This document shows positions 30,289 through 38,146 of a stretch of 39,190 nt of DNA, piece after piece. The DNA lies in NCBI GenBank assembly GCA_964544115.1, contig CAZJBP010000006.1, positions 1 to 39,190 on the forward strand. Reading direction: 5' to 3'. The notes under the pieces were generated by a model. The model ran no database searches. It was not told the DNA's origin and was given only the letters and a program-made list of their open reading frames with translations. The position numbers and the translations under genes were made by a program. Each line of letters begins with the position of its first letter. Position 1 is the first letter of the stretch. This DNA is from CAZJBP01 sp964544115 (lineage in GTDB: Bacteria; Verrucomicrobiota; Kiritimatiellia; UBA8416; JADHWI01).

Positions 30289-31992
30289 ATGGCGACCGCG
30301 ATCAAGATCGAGATTCACCGGCCGGGCAAGGCGCCCAGCATCTTCGACATCGAGACCGGCGCCTTCACCATCGGTCGCGATGACGACTGCGACATTTGCC
30401 TGCGCCACGAGCAGGTTGAGCACCGGCACGCCGTCCTGACGATCCGGGAGGGCGCCTGCGCGATCGAAGACCTGTCCTCCGCCTCCGGAAGCACCGTCGA
30501 CGGGCGCGCCGTCCGCGGCCGCCAGCCGGTGTTGCCCGGGCAGAGAATCGGCATCGGGCCGTTCGGGCTCATCGTGCATCTTCCGGTCGCGCCGCCGCCA
30601 CCCCCACCTCCGTCCGCCACGGCCCAGCGCGCGCCAGCGGCGTCCGCCGCGCCGGCCGCAGCGGGACTCGCCCCGCAATCGATTCACCTGCACGGGACGG
30701 TCTCCCTCGCGGAACAGAAGCGCTCCATCACCGCCCAGATCCACAAGGAGCTCGTGGAGCGGATGGATATCCGGCGCCTGACGGCGGCCCACGTGGACGC
30801 GCAGGAAATGAGCCAGCGGGCCATGGAGGCCCTCCGAGCCATCGTGGCGGAGGTCGCCCCGCGCCTTCCGCCCGGCATCGAGCCCCAGGCGCTGGTGCGC
30901 GAGGTTTACAACGAGGCCCTCGGCCTCGGACCGATCGAGGATCTGCTGGAGGACCAGGAGATCACCGAGATCATGGTCAACGGCCACAAGCAGGTCTACA
31001 TCGAGAAGGCCGGCAAACTGATCCTCACCGACCGCACGTTTATGAACGACGACTCGGTGCTGGCCATCATCGAGCGCATCGTCTCGCCCATCGGCCGGCG
31101 CATCGACGAGAGCCAGCCGTACGTCGACGCGCGGCTGCCGGACGGCTCGCGCGTCAATGCCATCATTCATCCGCTGTCGCTGGTCGGCCCCTGCCTGACA
31201 ATTCGCAAGTTCTCCAAGACGCCGTTTACCGACCAGGACATGATCCGGTTCGGCACCTTCACCCCGTCGATGGCGGAGTTCTTCCGGCTCTGCGTGCTGC
31301 TGCGCAAGAACATCGTCGTCTCCGGCGGAACGGGCTCGGGCAAGACCACGCTGCTGAACGTGCTGAGCAGCTACGTGCCCGACAGCGACCGCATCGTAAC
31401 CATTGAGGACGCGGCCGAACTGCGCCTCGACCAGGAGCATATCGTGCGGCTGGAGGCGCGGCCCCCGAACATCGAGGGCAAGGGGGCGGTCGCGATCCGC
31501 GACCTCGTCCGCAACGCCCTGCGCATGCGGCCGGACCGGATCATCGTCGGCGAGTGTCGCGGCTCGGAGGCGCTGGACATGCTGCAGGCCATGAACACGG
31601 GCCACGACGGGTCCCTGACCACCGTCCATGCCAACTCGCCGCGCGACGTCATCTCGCGCCTGGAAACCATGGTCATGATGGCCGGCATGGACCTGCCTGT
31701 GCGGGCGATCCGCGAACAGGTCGCCTCGGCCATTCACCTCGTCGTGCACGAGTCGCGCTTCAGCGACGGCACGCGCAAGGTGTCCAAGGTCACCGAAATC
31801 TGCGGCCTGGAGAGCGATCACATCACGATGCAGGACATCTTCGAATACGTGCAGAGCGGCATCGACGCCGAAGGCCGCGTGATCGGCCAGTTCCGGCCCA
31901 CGGGCGCGGTCCCGACGTTCATCGAAGAAATTCACACGCGCGGGCTGAAGATCAACCGCACCATGTTCGACCCCATGCAGTGGAAGGAATGA
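30289..31992 (+). CDS. Pilus assembly ATPase CpaF/TadA with N-terminal FHA domain
   Basis: A 567-residue protein. Residues about 5-98 form an FHA domain (FTIGRDDDCDICLRH, IEDLSSASGSTVDGRAV). G29 and R30 are kept, but the usual SRxH reads EHRH (44-47) and the usual Asn before Gly is D71, so phosphothreonine binding may be altered. A Pro/Ala linker (about 99-125) leads to the CpaF ATPase (about 135-565): LGPIEDLLEDQEITEIMVNG, Walker A SGGTGSGKTTLLN (about residue 345), VTIEDAAELRL, RMRPDRIIVGECRGSEALDM and the His box TTVHANSPRD. It drives pilus extrusion from the cytoplasmic face. FHA fusion is a minority architecture for this family. It lies between cpaB and tadB, spaced 19 bases and one base. 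Confidence 0.94.
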   Translation: MATAIKIEIHRPGKAPSIFDIETGAFTIGRDDDCDICLRHEQVEHRHAVLTIREGACAIEDLSSASGSTVDGRAVRGRQPVLPGQRIGIGPFGLIVHLPVAPPPPPPPSATAQRAPAASAAPAAAGLAPQSIHLHGTVSLAEQKRSITAQIHKELVERMDIRRLTAAHVDAQEMSQRAMEALRAIVAEVAPRLPPGIEPQALVREVYNEALGLGPIEDLLEDQEITEIMVNGHKQVYIEKAGKLILTDRTFMNDDSVLAIIERIVSPIGRRIDESQPYVDARLPDGSRVNAIIHPLSLVGPCLTIRKFSKTPFTDQDMIRFGTFTPSMAEFFRLCVLLRKNIVVSGGTGSGKTTLLNVLSSYVPDSDRIVTIEDAAELRLDQEHIVRLEARPPNIEGKGAVAIRDLVRNALRMRPDRIIVGECRGSEALDMLQAMNTGHDGSLTTVHANSPRDVISRLETMVMMAGMDLPVRAIREQVASAIHLVVHESRFSDGTRKVSKVTEICGLESDHITMQDIFEYVQSGIDAEGRVIGQFRPTGAVPTFIEEIHTRGLKINRTMFDPMQWKE

Positions 31993-31993
31993 C

Positions 31994-32875
31994 GTGCTCA
32001 CACACTGGACCATCTGCGCCCTGTTCATGCTCACGTTCGGCGGGCTCGCCTACGTGATGATGCAGGCGCTGATGTCCGGCGCGGAAACCTATTCCGGACG
32101 CTACTCGGCCGACACGGCCCGGCAGTTCGAAGACCTCTTTCTGTTCATCCCGCCCCGGCGGATCGCCGAGGCCGGCTGGGCCGCTGCGGCCATGGTCTTC
32201 ATGCTGGTCTTCCTGCTGACCGCCAGCCTGAGCTCCCGGCGCGGCGTGGTCATCGGCCTGACCCTCGGCATCCTGGCCGGCGCCGCGGCCCTCCAGGGGC
32301 CCCGCGCCCTGCTGCACCTTCTGCGTCAGCGGCGGATGCACCGGTTCAACCTCCAGCTGGTGGACACGCTGATCAACATGAGTAACGCCCTCAAGGCCGG
32401 CTTCAGCATCTCGCAGGCCTTTGAGTCCATCGCCCGCAACGGCGAGAACCCCATCGCGCAGGAATTCGATCTGTTCCTCCAGCAGACCCGCGTGGGTGTG
32501 AACTTCTCCGAGGCCCTGCGCAACCTCGAGGAGCGCATGCCCAGCGACGACCTCTCGCTGGTCGTGCAGTCGATCGAGGTCGCCCGGCAAACGGGCGGAA
32601 ACCTGACCGAGGTCTTCGAGAAGATTGCCGCCACGATCCGCGAGCGCATGCGCATCGAGAACCGCATCCGCACGCTGACCGCGCAGGGCCGCCTGCAGGG
32701 CATTATCGTCGGGGTCATGCCCCTGGTGATTCTCGTCGCGCTGCTGGTGGTCGACCCGGGCCTGATGAAGCCGTTCCTGAACTCGGCCGTCGGCATGGCC
32801 ACCATGATCGGGGTCGCGATCCTGGTCACCTGCGGCGGGCTTCTAATCCGCAAGATCATTCGCATCGACGTATGA
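31994..32875 (+). CDS. tadB: Tad platform protein TadB (T2SSF domain)
   Basis: A 293-residue inner-membrane protein from a GTG start one base after the ATPase stop, with GGAAGGA as ribosome site. Hydrophobic segments lie near residues 5-25, about 60-80, about 85-100 and at the C terminus. The cytoplasmic T2SSF domain (about 120-245) is clear: LINMSNALKAGFSISQAFES, VNFSEALRNLEERMPSDDLS and VARQTGGNLTEVFEKIAATI. TadB and TadC form the platform that the CpaF ATPase rotates to add pilins. The stop overlaps the start of tadC (ATGA), showing coupled translation. Confidence 0.92.
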   Translation: MLTHWTICALFMLTFGGLAYVMMQALMSGAETYSGRYSADTARQFEDLFLFIPPRRIAEAGWAAAAMVFMLVFLLTASLSSRRGVVIGLTLGILAGAAALQGPRALLHLLRQRRMHRFNLQLVDTLINMSNALKAGFSISQAFESIARNGENPIAQEFDLFLQQTRVGVNFSEALRNLEERMPSDDLSLVVQSIEVARQTGGNLTEVFEKIAATIRERMRIENRIRTLTAQGRLQGIIVGVMPLVILVALLVVDPGLMKPFLNSAVGMATMIGVAILVTCGGLLIRKIIRIDV

Positions 32876-33795
32876 ACTGGATGATGTTCCAACGCGTGTG
32901 TCTGCAGCTGCTCTGGGCGCTGTTCGCCGGGGGCATCGGCTGGTACATCCTGCGCGTGGCCAGCGAGATCACGTACGCCACGCTGGCCGACGGACGCCAG
33001 CAGATCCGCAGGGTTCCCCTGCTCTTCCGCATGCACCTGCCGCTGGCCCCGAACCTGTTCCGGCTCCTGCGACGCCCGATCTTCAACCGCGCCCGCGAGC
33101 AGTTCGACCGGCGCCTGACCGCCGCCGGCTACTCGGGCGTCCTCTCCGCCGATGAGATGCTGGCGCTGAAGGGCCTGATGCTGGTCTGCAGCGGCGCCTT
33201 CTGGTTTCTGTTCGTGCGGGCCTCGGCCGCGGCTGCGCCGGGCTCGGTGGTGGACCGCTCGGAGCTGCTGCTGACCGTGCTGGGGTGCCTCTGGCTGTTT
33301 GTGTACCCCGACCTGTGGCTCAAGCGCACCTTGCAGGCGCGCCACCGAAGCATCCAGCGGGCCCTGCCGTTCGTTCTGGATCTGCTGACGCTGTCGGTCG
33401 AGGCCGGGCTGGACTTCATGACGGCCATGCAGCGCAACATCCAACGCCGCGCGGTGGACCCGCTCAATGAGGAGCTCATCCTGCTTGTCCGCGAGATCCA
33501 GTTGGGGAAGACGCGCGCCCAGGCGCTGCGCGACCTCGGAAAGCGCGTAGACCTGTCGGACCTGAAATCGGTCGTCTACGCGCTGGTACAGGCCGACGAG
33601 CTCGGCGTCAGCATCGGCTCCATCCTGCGCATCCAATCCGACCAGATGCGCCAGCGACGCTTCGAGCGCGCCGAGAAGCTGGCCAACGAGGCCCCCGTGA
33701 AGATGCTGTTCCCGCTGATGGTCTTCATCTTCCCCTCCGTGTTCCTCATCCTCCTCGGCCCCATCATCAACCGCCTCATTCAAGAGGGGTTGTAG
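32872..33795 (+). CDS. tadC: Tad platform protein TadC (T2SSF domain)
   Basis: A 307-residue inner-membrane protein whose ATG overlaps the tadB stop. Membrane helices are at about 10-30, about 95-145 (two) and about 280-302. The T2SSF domain (about 160-280) shows QRALPFVLDLLTLSVEAGLD, LVREIQLGKTRAQALRDLGK and VQADELGVSIGSILRIQSDQ. It is the second platform subunit beside TadB. It is the last recognisable Tad gene here; a hairpin overlaps its final codons. Confidence 0.92.
   Translation: MNWMMFQRVCLQLLWALFAGGIGWYILRVASEITYATLADGRQQIRRVPLLFRMHLPLAPNLFRLLRRPIFNRAREQFDRRLTAAGYSGVLSADEMLALKGLMLVCSGAFWFLFVRASAAAAPGSVVDRSELLLTVLGCLWLFVYPDLWLKRTLQARHRSIQRALPFVLDLLTLSVEAGLDFMTAMQRNIQRRAVDPLNEELILLVREIQLGKTRAQALRDLGKRVDLSDLKSVVYALVQADELGVSIGSILRIQSDQMRQRRFERAEKLANEAPVKMLFPLMVFIFPSVFLILLGPIINRLIQEGL
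33768..33792 (+). terminator. Hairpin at the end of the Tad operon
   Basis: CAACC(G)CCTC (33768-33777) pairs with GAGGGGTTG (33784-33792), with one bulged G and a six-base loop. It overlaps the last codons of tadC and ends just before its TAG. There is no T tract, so it may be a weak terminator or an RNA stabiliser. Confidence 0.4.
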
Positions 33796-33889
33796 GCGCG
33801 CCAAATCGGGCTGGCACCGCAGCGGCGGCTTCGCTAATCTACCACGCGACAGTGGGAGTTGCTGCTCCGCAGACCGACGAGGGCCCGAT

Positions 33890-34912
33890 ATGCGCCTGTC
33901 GTATCGAGGTTGGTTTACGGTGTTTGTTCTTCTGTTGATTCGCCTGTCGCCGGCGCGCGCCGACGGCGAACCTCCGCAGAGCGGCGGGTTGTGGCGAATC
34001 GAGGTGGACAATGACGTCCTCTCCTCGTCCGACGACAACTTCTCTGCCGGCTGGAATATCCAGCGTCATTGGTCGGGGGGATCCTCATGGGGAGAGCCCG
34101 GCACGTTCAGCCGCTGGCTCGCGGACACCGTTCCGGGACTGGAGGACGGGGACGGCGTCGCGATCAGGAGAGGAATCGGGATCCAGCAGACCATCCAGAC
34201 GCCTAAGAACCTCGCGGCGACGGCGGTCATCGAGGGCGATGTCCCGTATGCCGGCGTGCTGGCCGTGCCCAACTCATGGTACGCGCTGAACGATGACCAC
34301 ATGACCGGACTGCAGCTGCTGGTGGGCGTTGTCGGACCCGCCTCGCTGGGGGAAGACTTCCAACGCTGTACCCACAAGAATCTTGGCTGGGGCGATGAGC
34401 CTCAAGGCTGGGACAATCAGCTGGAGAATGAGCCCCTGCTGAACGTGAACTACACACGCATAGATAAACTCATCCGAACAGGCGTGTCGCCTGATGTTGA
34501 AGCGGACCTTTCGTCCGGTCTTGGCCTGGGGGCTGGCAACCTGTTCACCGCTGCCAGCGCGCAAGTGCAGGGCCGCGCCGGCAGGGCGCTGCCGCTCGGA
34601 TTCACGCCTCTGCCGGACATGCCGGGGCGGGGCGTGATCAGCGACGCGACGCTGGATCCGCCCACGGACCGTATCTCCGCCTATCTCACCCTGACCGGCC
34701 GCTTCACCGAAATCGGGTATACCGTACTGCTGGACGGCAACACCTTCGAGGATACCCACCAGGTCGAGTACGAACACAGCGTCGTCGAGGCAATCTTCGG
34801 CGCCCATGTCGCCTACAGCTCCTTCGCCATCCACTTCAGTTACTACCTGGCCACGTACCCGAATGACCAGCAACTCTCGTGGGCCAACGTGTCGCTCGAC
34901 TACCGATTCTAG
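33890..34912 (+). CDS. LpxR-type lipid A 3'-O-deacylase (DUF2219), outer membrane
   Basis: A 340-residue protein with a signal peptide (about 1-24, ending PARA) and GAGGG as ribosome site. Family pattern: WRIEVDNDVLSSSDDNFSAG near the N terminus, holding the Asn-Asp pair and Ser of the LpxR active site; VPYAGVLAVPNSWYAL; and CTHKNLGWGDEPQGWDNQLE with the catalytic-type His. The C-terminal part is barrel-like (ISAYLTLTGRF, YTVLLDGNTF, SFAIHFSYYLAT) and ends in VSLDYRF, an outer-membrane terminus with final Phe. LpxR removes the 3'-acyl chain of lipid A. It implies a lipid A-bearing outer membrane. It lies 94 bases after tadC, so co-regulation with the pilus is possible but not shown. Confidence 0.85.
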   Translation: MRLSYRGWFTVFVLLLIRLSPARADGEPPQSGGLWRIEVDNDVLSSSDDNFSAGWNIQRHWSGGSSWGEPGTFSRWLADTVPGLEDGDGVAIRRGIGIQQTIQTPKNLAATAVIEGDVPYAGVLAVPNSWYALNDDHMTGLQLLVGVVGPASLGEDFQRCTHKNLGWGDEPQGWDNQLENEPLLNVNYTRIDKLIRTGVSPDVEADLSSGLGLGAGNLFTAASAQVQGRAGRALPLGFTPLPDMPGRGVISDATLDPPTDRISAYLTLTGRFTEIGYTVLLDGNTFEDTHQVEYEHSVVEAIFGAHVAYSSFAIHFSYYLATYPNDQQLSWANVSLDYRF

Positions 34913-34921
34913 TCTCCACCC

Positions 34922-34950
34922 TTGCCTTGCCCCATTTCCGACACTACTAT
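34922..34950 (+). promoter_or_regulatory. Candidate leaderless promoter of the FHA gene
   Basis: TTGCCT (34922-34927), 17 bases and TACTAT (34945-34950), ending eight bases before the ATG at 34959. Transcription would start within a base or two of the ATG. No Shine-Dalgarno precedes this start. Confidence 0.45.
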
Positions 34951-34958
34951 TCCTGCTG

Positions 34959-36236
34959 ATGGAAGAGCAGGCGGCAGCACGGCTGAGGGTGACGGCGGGT
35001 CCCGAGCAGGGCCGGGAGTTTCTCGTTGTGCCCGAGGGGGTGCGACTGGGTCGGTCTTCGCGCAATGACGTAGCCCTGTCCGACCCCTTGCTGTCGCGCC
35101 ACCACTGCCGCATCTTCATAAAGCCCGATGGCAAACTGTGGGTCGCCGACCTCGGCAGCGCCAACCACACCTTCGTCAATGGTCAGGAAGTTCAGGAGGC
35201 CGCGCTTCGATCCGGCGACACCATCGCCATCGGCGACACCCGACTGGAGGTCCAGATGGGCGGCGCCGCGGAGCCCCCCGCCGTCGTCGACCTGGGACTC
35301 CCTTCCGGACGCAGGGCCGAGGCTGCGCCGGCACCCCGCCGCCGCATGAAGCTGCTGGTGGCCGTAGCCGCCGGCATGGTCGTCCTGGCCGTCGCCGTCT
35401 GGGTCTACCGATTGAATCACCGGCCCGCGCCGCCGCCATCCGCCGCCGCCCAGCCGAGGGATCAGGCGCTCACCATTTCCTACGAGAAGGTCCAGGCCGC
35501 GGCGGAGAACATCTTCCGCTACAACCTGGAGCTTCACGACGGGAAGCTGGTCATCGAGATCGACGACCTGGGCAACAACCGTCACGTCCGCAAGGAAAGC
35601 CAGGTCGACCCGGATCTGCTTCGGAACCTGACGCGTACGCTGCGCGGCAGCGGCATTTTCGCGCTGGACGAGGAATACCTCGGCGTCCAGCCCGGCATCC
35701 TCGACGAAAGCGACATTTGCGTCACCATCGACCGGGAAGCCCATCGCACCCGCGTGCTCAACCGCATCGAGCCTGAACCGTTCAAGAGCGTGCGTCAGAC
35801 GCTCGAGGCGTTCGGCAAGAACGAGCTGGGGCTCTGGGCCATCCCGTTCTCCGCGGACGAGCTCGTGAAGAAATCCGAGGCCGCATACGCCCTGGGCCGC
35901 AAGCTGCGCGAAGAGCGCCAGGTCAAGGACAGCAACCTCGCCGACGCCATCCGCAGCTTCCGGGAGGCCGAGTGGTACCTGGAAACCGTGGAGGTCAAGC
36001 CGGGCTTCTACATGGAGCTGCGCAACCAGATTGCCGAATGCGAGGAGCTCCTCGACACCAAGTACAACGACCAGAACTTCCTCGCGGAGCGGGCTATCCG
36101 GCTGCGCGACTGGCAGCAGGCCGCGCGCGAACTCCAGGTTCTGCTGGAGGTGATCCCCGACCGGTCGGACACGCGCAACCAGGAAGCGCGGAAGAAACTC
36201 CTGGACGTGGAGGCGCGCCTCGCGGCGCAGAAGTAG
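34959..36236 (+). CDS. Membrane-anchored FHA-domain protein
   Basis: A 425-residue protein. The N-terminal FHA domain (about 8-100) has all canonical phosphothreonine-binding residues: R32 in LGRSSRND, S46 in SRHH (46-49) and N74 in FVNG. A single membrane helix follows (about 131-151, LLVAVAAGMVVLAVAVWVY), placing FHA in the cytoplasm. The outer part contains a beta-rich region (about 180-300, LVIEIDDLGNNRHVRKESQV) and a TPR-like helical C terminus (about 300-425, LADAIRSFREAEWYLETVEV, WQQAARELQVLLEVIPD). It is likely an adaptor that binds a threonine-phosphorylated partner inside and joins it to envelope proteins. The PEGA-protein gene follows six bases later. Location next to the pilus operon and a Ser/Thr kinase makes those the obvious partners, by inference. 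Confidence 0.88.
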   Translation: MEEQAAARLRVTAGPEQGREFLVVPEGVRLGRSSRNDVALSDPLLSRHHCRIFIKPDGKLWVADLGSANHTFVNGQEVQEAALRSGDTIAIGDTRLEVQMGGAAEPPAVVDLGLPSGRRAEAAPAPRRRMKLLVAVAAGMVVLAVAVWVYRLNHRPAPPPSAAAQPRDQALTISYEKVQAAAENIFRYNLELHDGKLVIEIDDLGNNRHVRKESQVDPDLLRNLTRTLRGSGIFALDEEYLGVQPGILDESDICVTIDREAHRTRVLNRIEPEPFKSVRQTLEAFGKNELGLWAIPFSADELVKKSEAAYALGRKLREERQVKDSNLADAIRSFREAEWYLETVEVKPGFYMELRNQIAECEELLDTKYNDQNFLAERAIRLRDWQQAARELQVLLEVIPDRSDTRNQEARKKLLDVEARLAAQK

Positions 36237-36242
36237 ACGCGT

Positions 36243-37598
36243 ATGCATGCGGTATGGCGACAGTTGGCAGCCTTGGGAACCGTGCTGGCGACCGGCTTAG
36301 CGCTGGCCGCGGCCGAGCCGCCGACGGCACCGGCCACGCCGACCCAGGTGTATGTGACCGTCCAGCCCGACGGCGCCTCGGTCACCTGCGACGGGCGCCA
36401 GGTCGACGCCCCGCCCGTGGTCATCAGCGGCATCGGGCCAGGGAAGCACCTCATCGTGGTCAACAAGCTGGGCTACCAGGAGGAACGGCGCACCATCGAG
36501 GCCGTGCCGGATCAACGCCTCAATGTGGAGCTCCAGCTCCGGCCCATCCACGGCCTGCTGCTGATTCACTCCAAGCCCGACGGCGCCACCGTGGAGATCG
36601 ACGGCGCCTACCGCGGCGAAACGCCGCTGCTCGTTTCCGATCTTCCGCTCGGCAAGTACCGCGCCAAACTCACTCACGCGGGCTGCCAGACCAAGGAGAT
36701 CGACCTGACCGTCGACCGGAGGGCGCCGAAGCGCTTCTACGTCGAACTGACGTCGGACTCGGCCACGCTGGTCATCGCGTCCAAGCCGGAGGGCGCAAGC
36801 GTTACGGTCAACGGCATCTCCCGCGGCAAGACCCCGTGCACGGTGGGGCAGGTCCCCGAGGGGGACGCCGCCGTTGAACTGAGCATCGAGGGCTACCAGC
36901 CGCACAAGCAGACCGTGCGCCTGGTTGCCGGGCAGGAGCAGAAGATCGAGGCCGTTCTGGCGGCTGTTCCAGCCTCCCTCACGGTGGTGTCCATTCCGGA
37001 AAAGGCGCGCATCTACGTCAACAACCAGTTCCGCGGGGTCGCCCCACTGAAGCTGGAATCCCTCGAGCCCGGAGAGTATCGATTGCGTACTGAGCTGGAC
37101 GGGTGTGAGCCGCAGGCGCGCACCATCACCCTGGGGCTGGGACAGGTGCTGGTCGAGGAGTTCCGCCTCGAGGGCAACACCGGCCTGATGGAAATCACCA
37201 CCGAACCGGCCAACGTCAGCGTCTTCGTTGACGGCAAGGAGGTCGGCGCCACTGCGGACAAGCCCGAGCAGACGGATCGGGTGTCCGAACCTCTGCGGGT
37301 GGAACGCCTCGCGGAGGGCAGCCACGACGTCCAGTTGACCCGCAAAGGCTACTTCAGCGAGAACTTCACCATCGCGATCGAGCGGGCTAAGTCGGTCAGC
37401 ATCCACAAGAAACTGAACAAGCGCTTCATTCCGAACTGCGAAGTCCAGACCAAGACGGCAGTCTACCGCGGCGTCCTGCTCGAAGTGTCTCCCGCCGGCG
37501 ACGTCAAGCTGGAGGTCGGTCCGGGCGTTCTCCGGTCCATCCCCGCCGACGAGATCCGAGCCCGCCGCCCCCTGCGGGAAGAGCCCGAAGAGCCCTGA
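36243..37598 (+). CDS. Exported protein with five PEGA domains
   Basis: A 451-residue protein with a signal peptide (about 1-24, ending LALAAA). Five tandem PEGA repeats of about 70 residues cover about 32-385; each begins like VTVQPDGASVTCDG, IHSKPDGATVEIDGAYRGET, IASKPEGASVTVNGISRGKT, VSIPEKARIYVNNQFRGVAP and ITTEPANVSVFVDGKEVG. The last about 60 residues (PNCEVQTKTAVYRGVLLEVS, GPGVLRSIPADEIRARRP) form a small separate module resembling an Sm-like beta barrel, of uncertain identity. PEGA domains are common in surface and S-layer-like proteins and behind kinases. It starts six bases after the membrane FHA gene and is surely in the same transcript, so the two probably work together in the periplasm. 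Confidence 0.88.
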   Translation: MHAVWRQLAALGTVLATGLALAAAEPPTAPATPTQVYVTVQPDGASVTCDGRQVDAPPVVISGIGPGKHLIVVNKLGYQEERRTIEAVPDQRLNVELQLRPIHGLLLIHSKPDGATVEIDGAYRGETPLLVSDLPLGKYRAKLTHAGCQTKEIDLTVDRRAPKRFYVELTSDSATLVIASKPEGASVTVNGISRGKTPCTVGQVPEGDAAVELSIEGYQPHKQTVRLVAGQEQKIEAVLAAVPASLTVVSIPEKARIYVNNQFRGVAPLKLESLEPGEYRLRTELDGCEPQARTITLGLGQVLVEEFRLEGNTGLMEITTEPANVSVFVDGKEVGATADKPEQTDRVSEPLRVERLAEGSHDVQLTRKGYFSENFTIAIERAKSVSIHKKLNKRFIPNCEVQTKTAVYRGVLLEVSPAGDVKLEVGPGVLRSIPADEIRARRPLREEPEEP

Positions 37599-37601
37599 GC
37601 G

Positions 37602-37970
37602 CTATCCGCTGCCAGGGGCGCACACCTTCAGCGCCACGCGGACGCCGGGCTGTACTCCTTCGGCGGGGAATGTCCCGCCGGCAGCAGCTTCGATGGCCAT
37701 GCGCGCGCGCCAGCCACCCCAGACCAGGCGGAACGGGCGGATGTTGCGGCAGAGCTTCACGACGCGCCCCTCGCGGTCGAGAAAGAGGACGTCGATGGAG
37801 AACCGCATGAAACACGTGTGGAGCAGCGAGCACCGGTCGAACGCCATGGCGTGGCCCGGGGGGAGGGACGATCGTCCAAGAAGGCCGCGCATGCGCTCCA
37901 GAGGGGAATCGGCCATTTCCACGTGGCCGGCCAGAACGCCCCCCCCGGCAGACACGACGCCCTGTCTCAT
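37602..37970 (-). CDS. DUF192 family protein
   Basis: A 122-residue protein. The ATG at 37970 overlaps the stop of the LapA-like gene (ATGA), which fixes the start; much longer upstream frames have no homology. The DUF192 fold is clear: ERMRGLLGRSSLPPGHAMAF, then CFMRFSIDVLFLDREGRVVK and RPFRLVWGGWRARMAIEAAA. Members are usually 110-160 residues, often exported, with a conserved Met-rich/IDVLF core. No biochemical role is established. Here no clear signal peptide is present, so it may be cytoplasmic. It is third in the coaC operon and converges on the PEGA gene with a three-base gap. Confidence 0.85.
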   Translation of the reverse strand: MRQGVVSAGGGVLAGHVEMADSPLERMRGLLGRSSLPPGHAMAFDRCSLLHTCFMRFSIDVLFLDREGRVVKLCRNIRPFRLVWGGWRARMAIEAAAGGTFPAEGVQPGVRVALKVCAPGSG

Positions 37971-38146
37971 TTCAGCAGAATGCCGATCATGACGCCCACC
38001 ACCGTAAAGCCCAGGTACACGAAGGCCGCGCGAATGTTTTCCAGGGTCCAGAACACCAGCGGCACGTCCGCCTTTCCGCGCGTCAGGAGGAGAACAACGA
38101 CCGTCAGACCGATTAGCGCCAAAGCCCACAGTTGTCCCTTGCTCAC
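37967..38146 (-). CDS. Small LapA-like (DUF1049-type) membrane protein
   Basis: A 59-residue protein from a GTG start with GGGAGGAAG just upstream. Both ends overlap neighbours: GTGA with the coaC stop and ATGA with the DUF192 start. It has two hydrophobic helices, LWALALIGLTVVVLLL and FVYLGFTVVGVMIGILL, joined by RGKADVPLVFWTLENIR. This two-helix layout with a VPLVFW-type loop and a Gly-rich second helix is the LapA/DUF1049 pattern. In enteric bacteria LapA helps control LPS synthesis by guiding LpxC degradation; here only membrane location and family resemblance are claimed. The gene is below common size cut-offs but well supported by overlaps and codon phase. Confidence 0.8.
   Translation of the reverse strand: MSKGQLWALALIGLTVVVLLLTRGKADVPLVFWTLENIRAAFVYLGFTVVGVMIGILLK

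Noticed and set aside
30187..32034. A 615-codon minus-strand frame opposite the CpaF gene
   Set aside because: It is the antisense shadow of the FHA-CpaF ATPase, which has all catalytic motifs on the plus strand.
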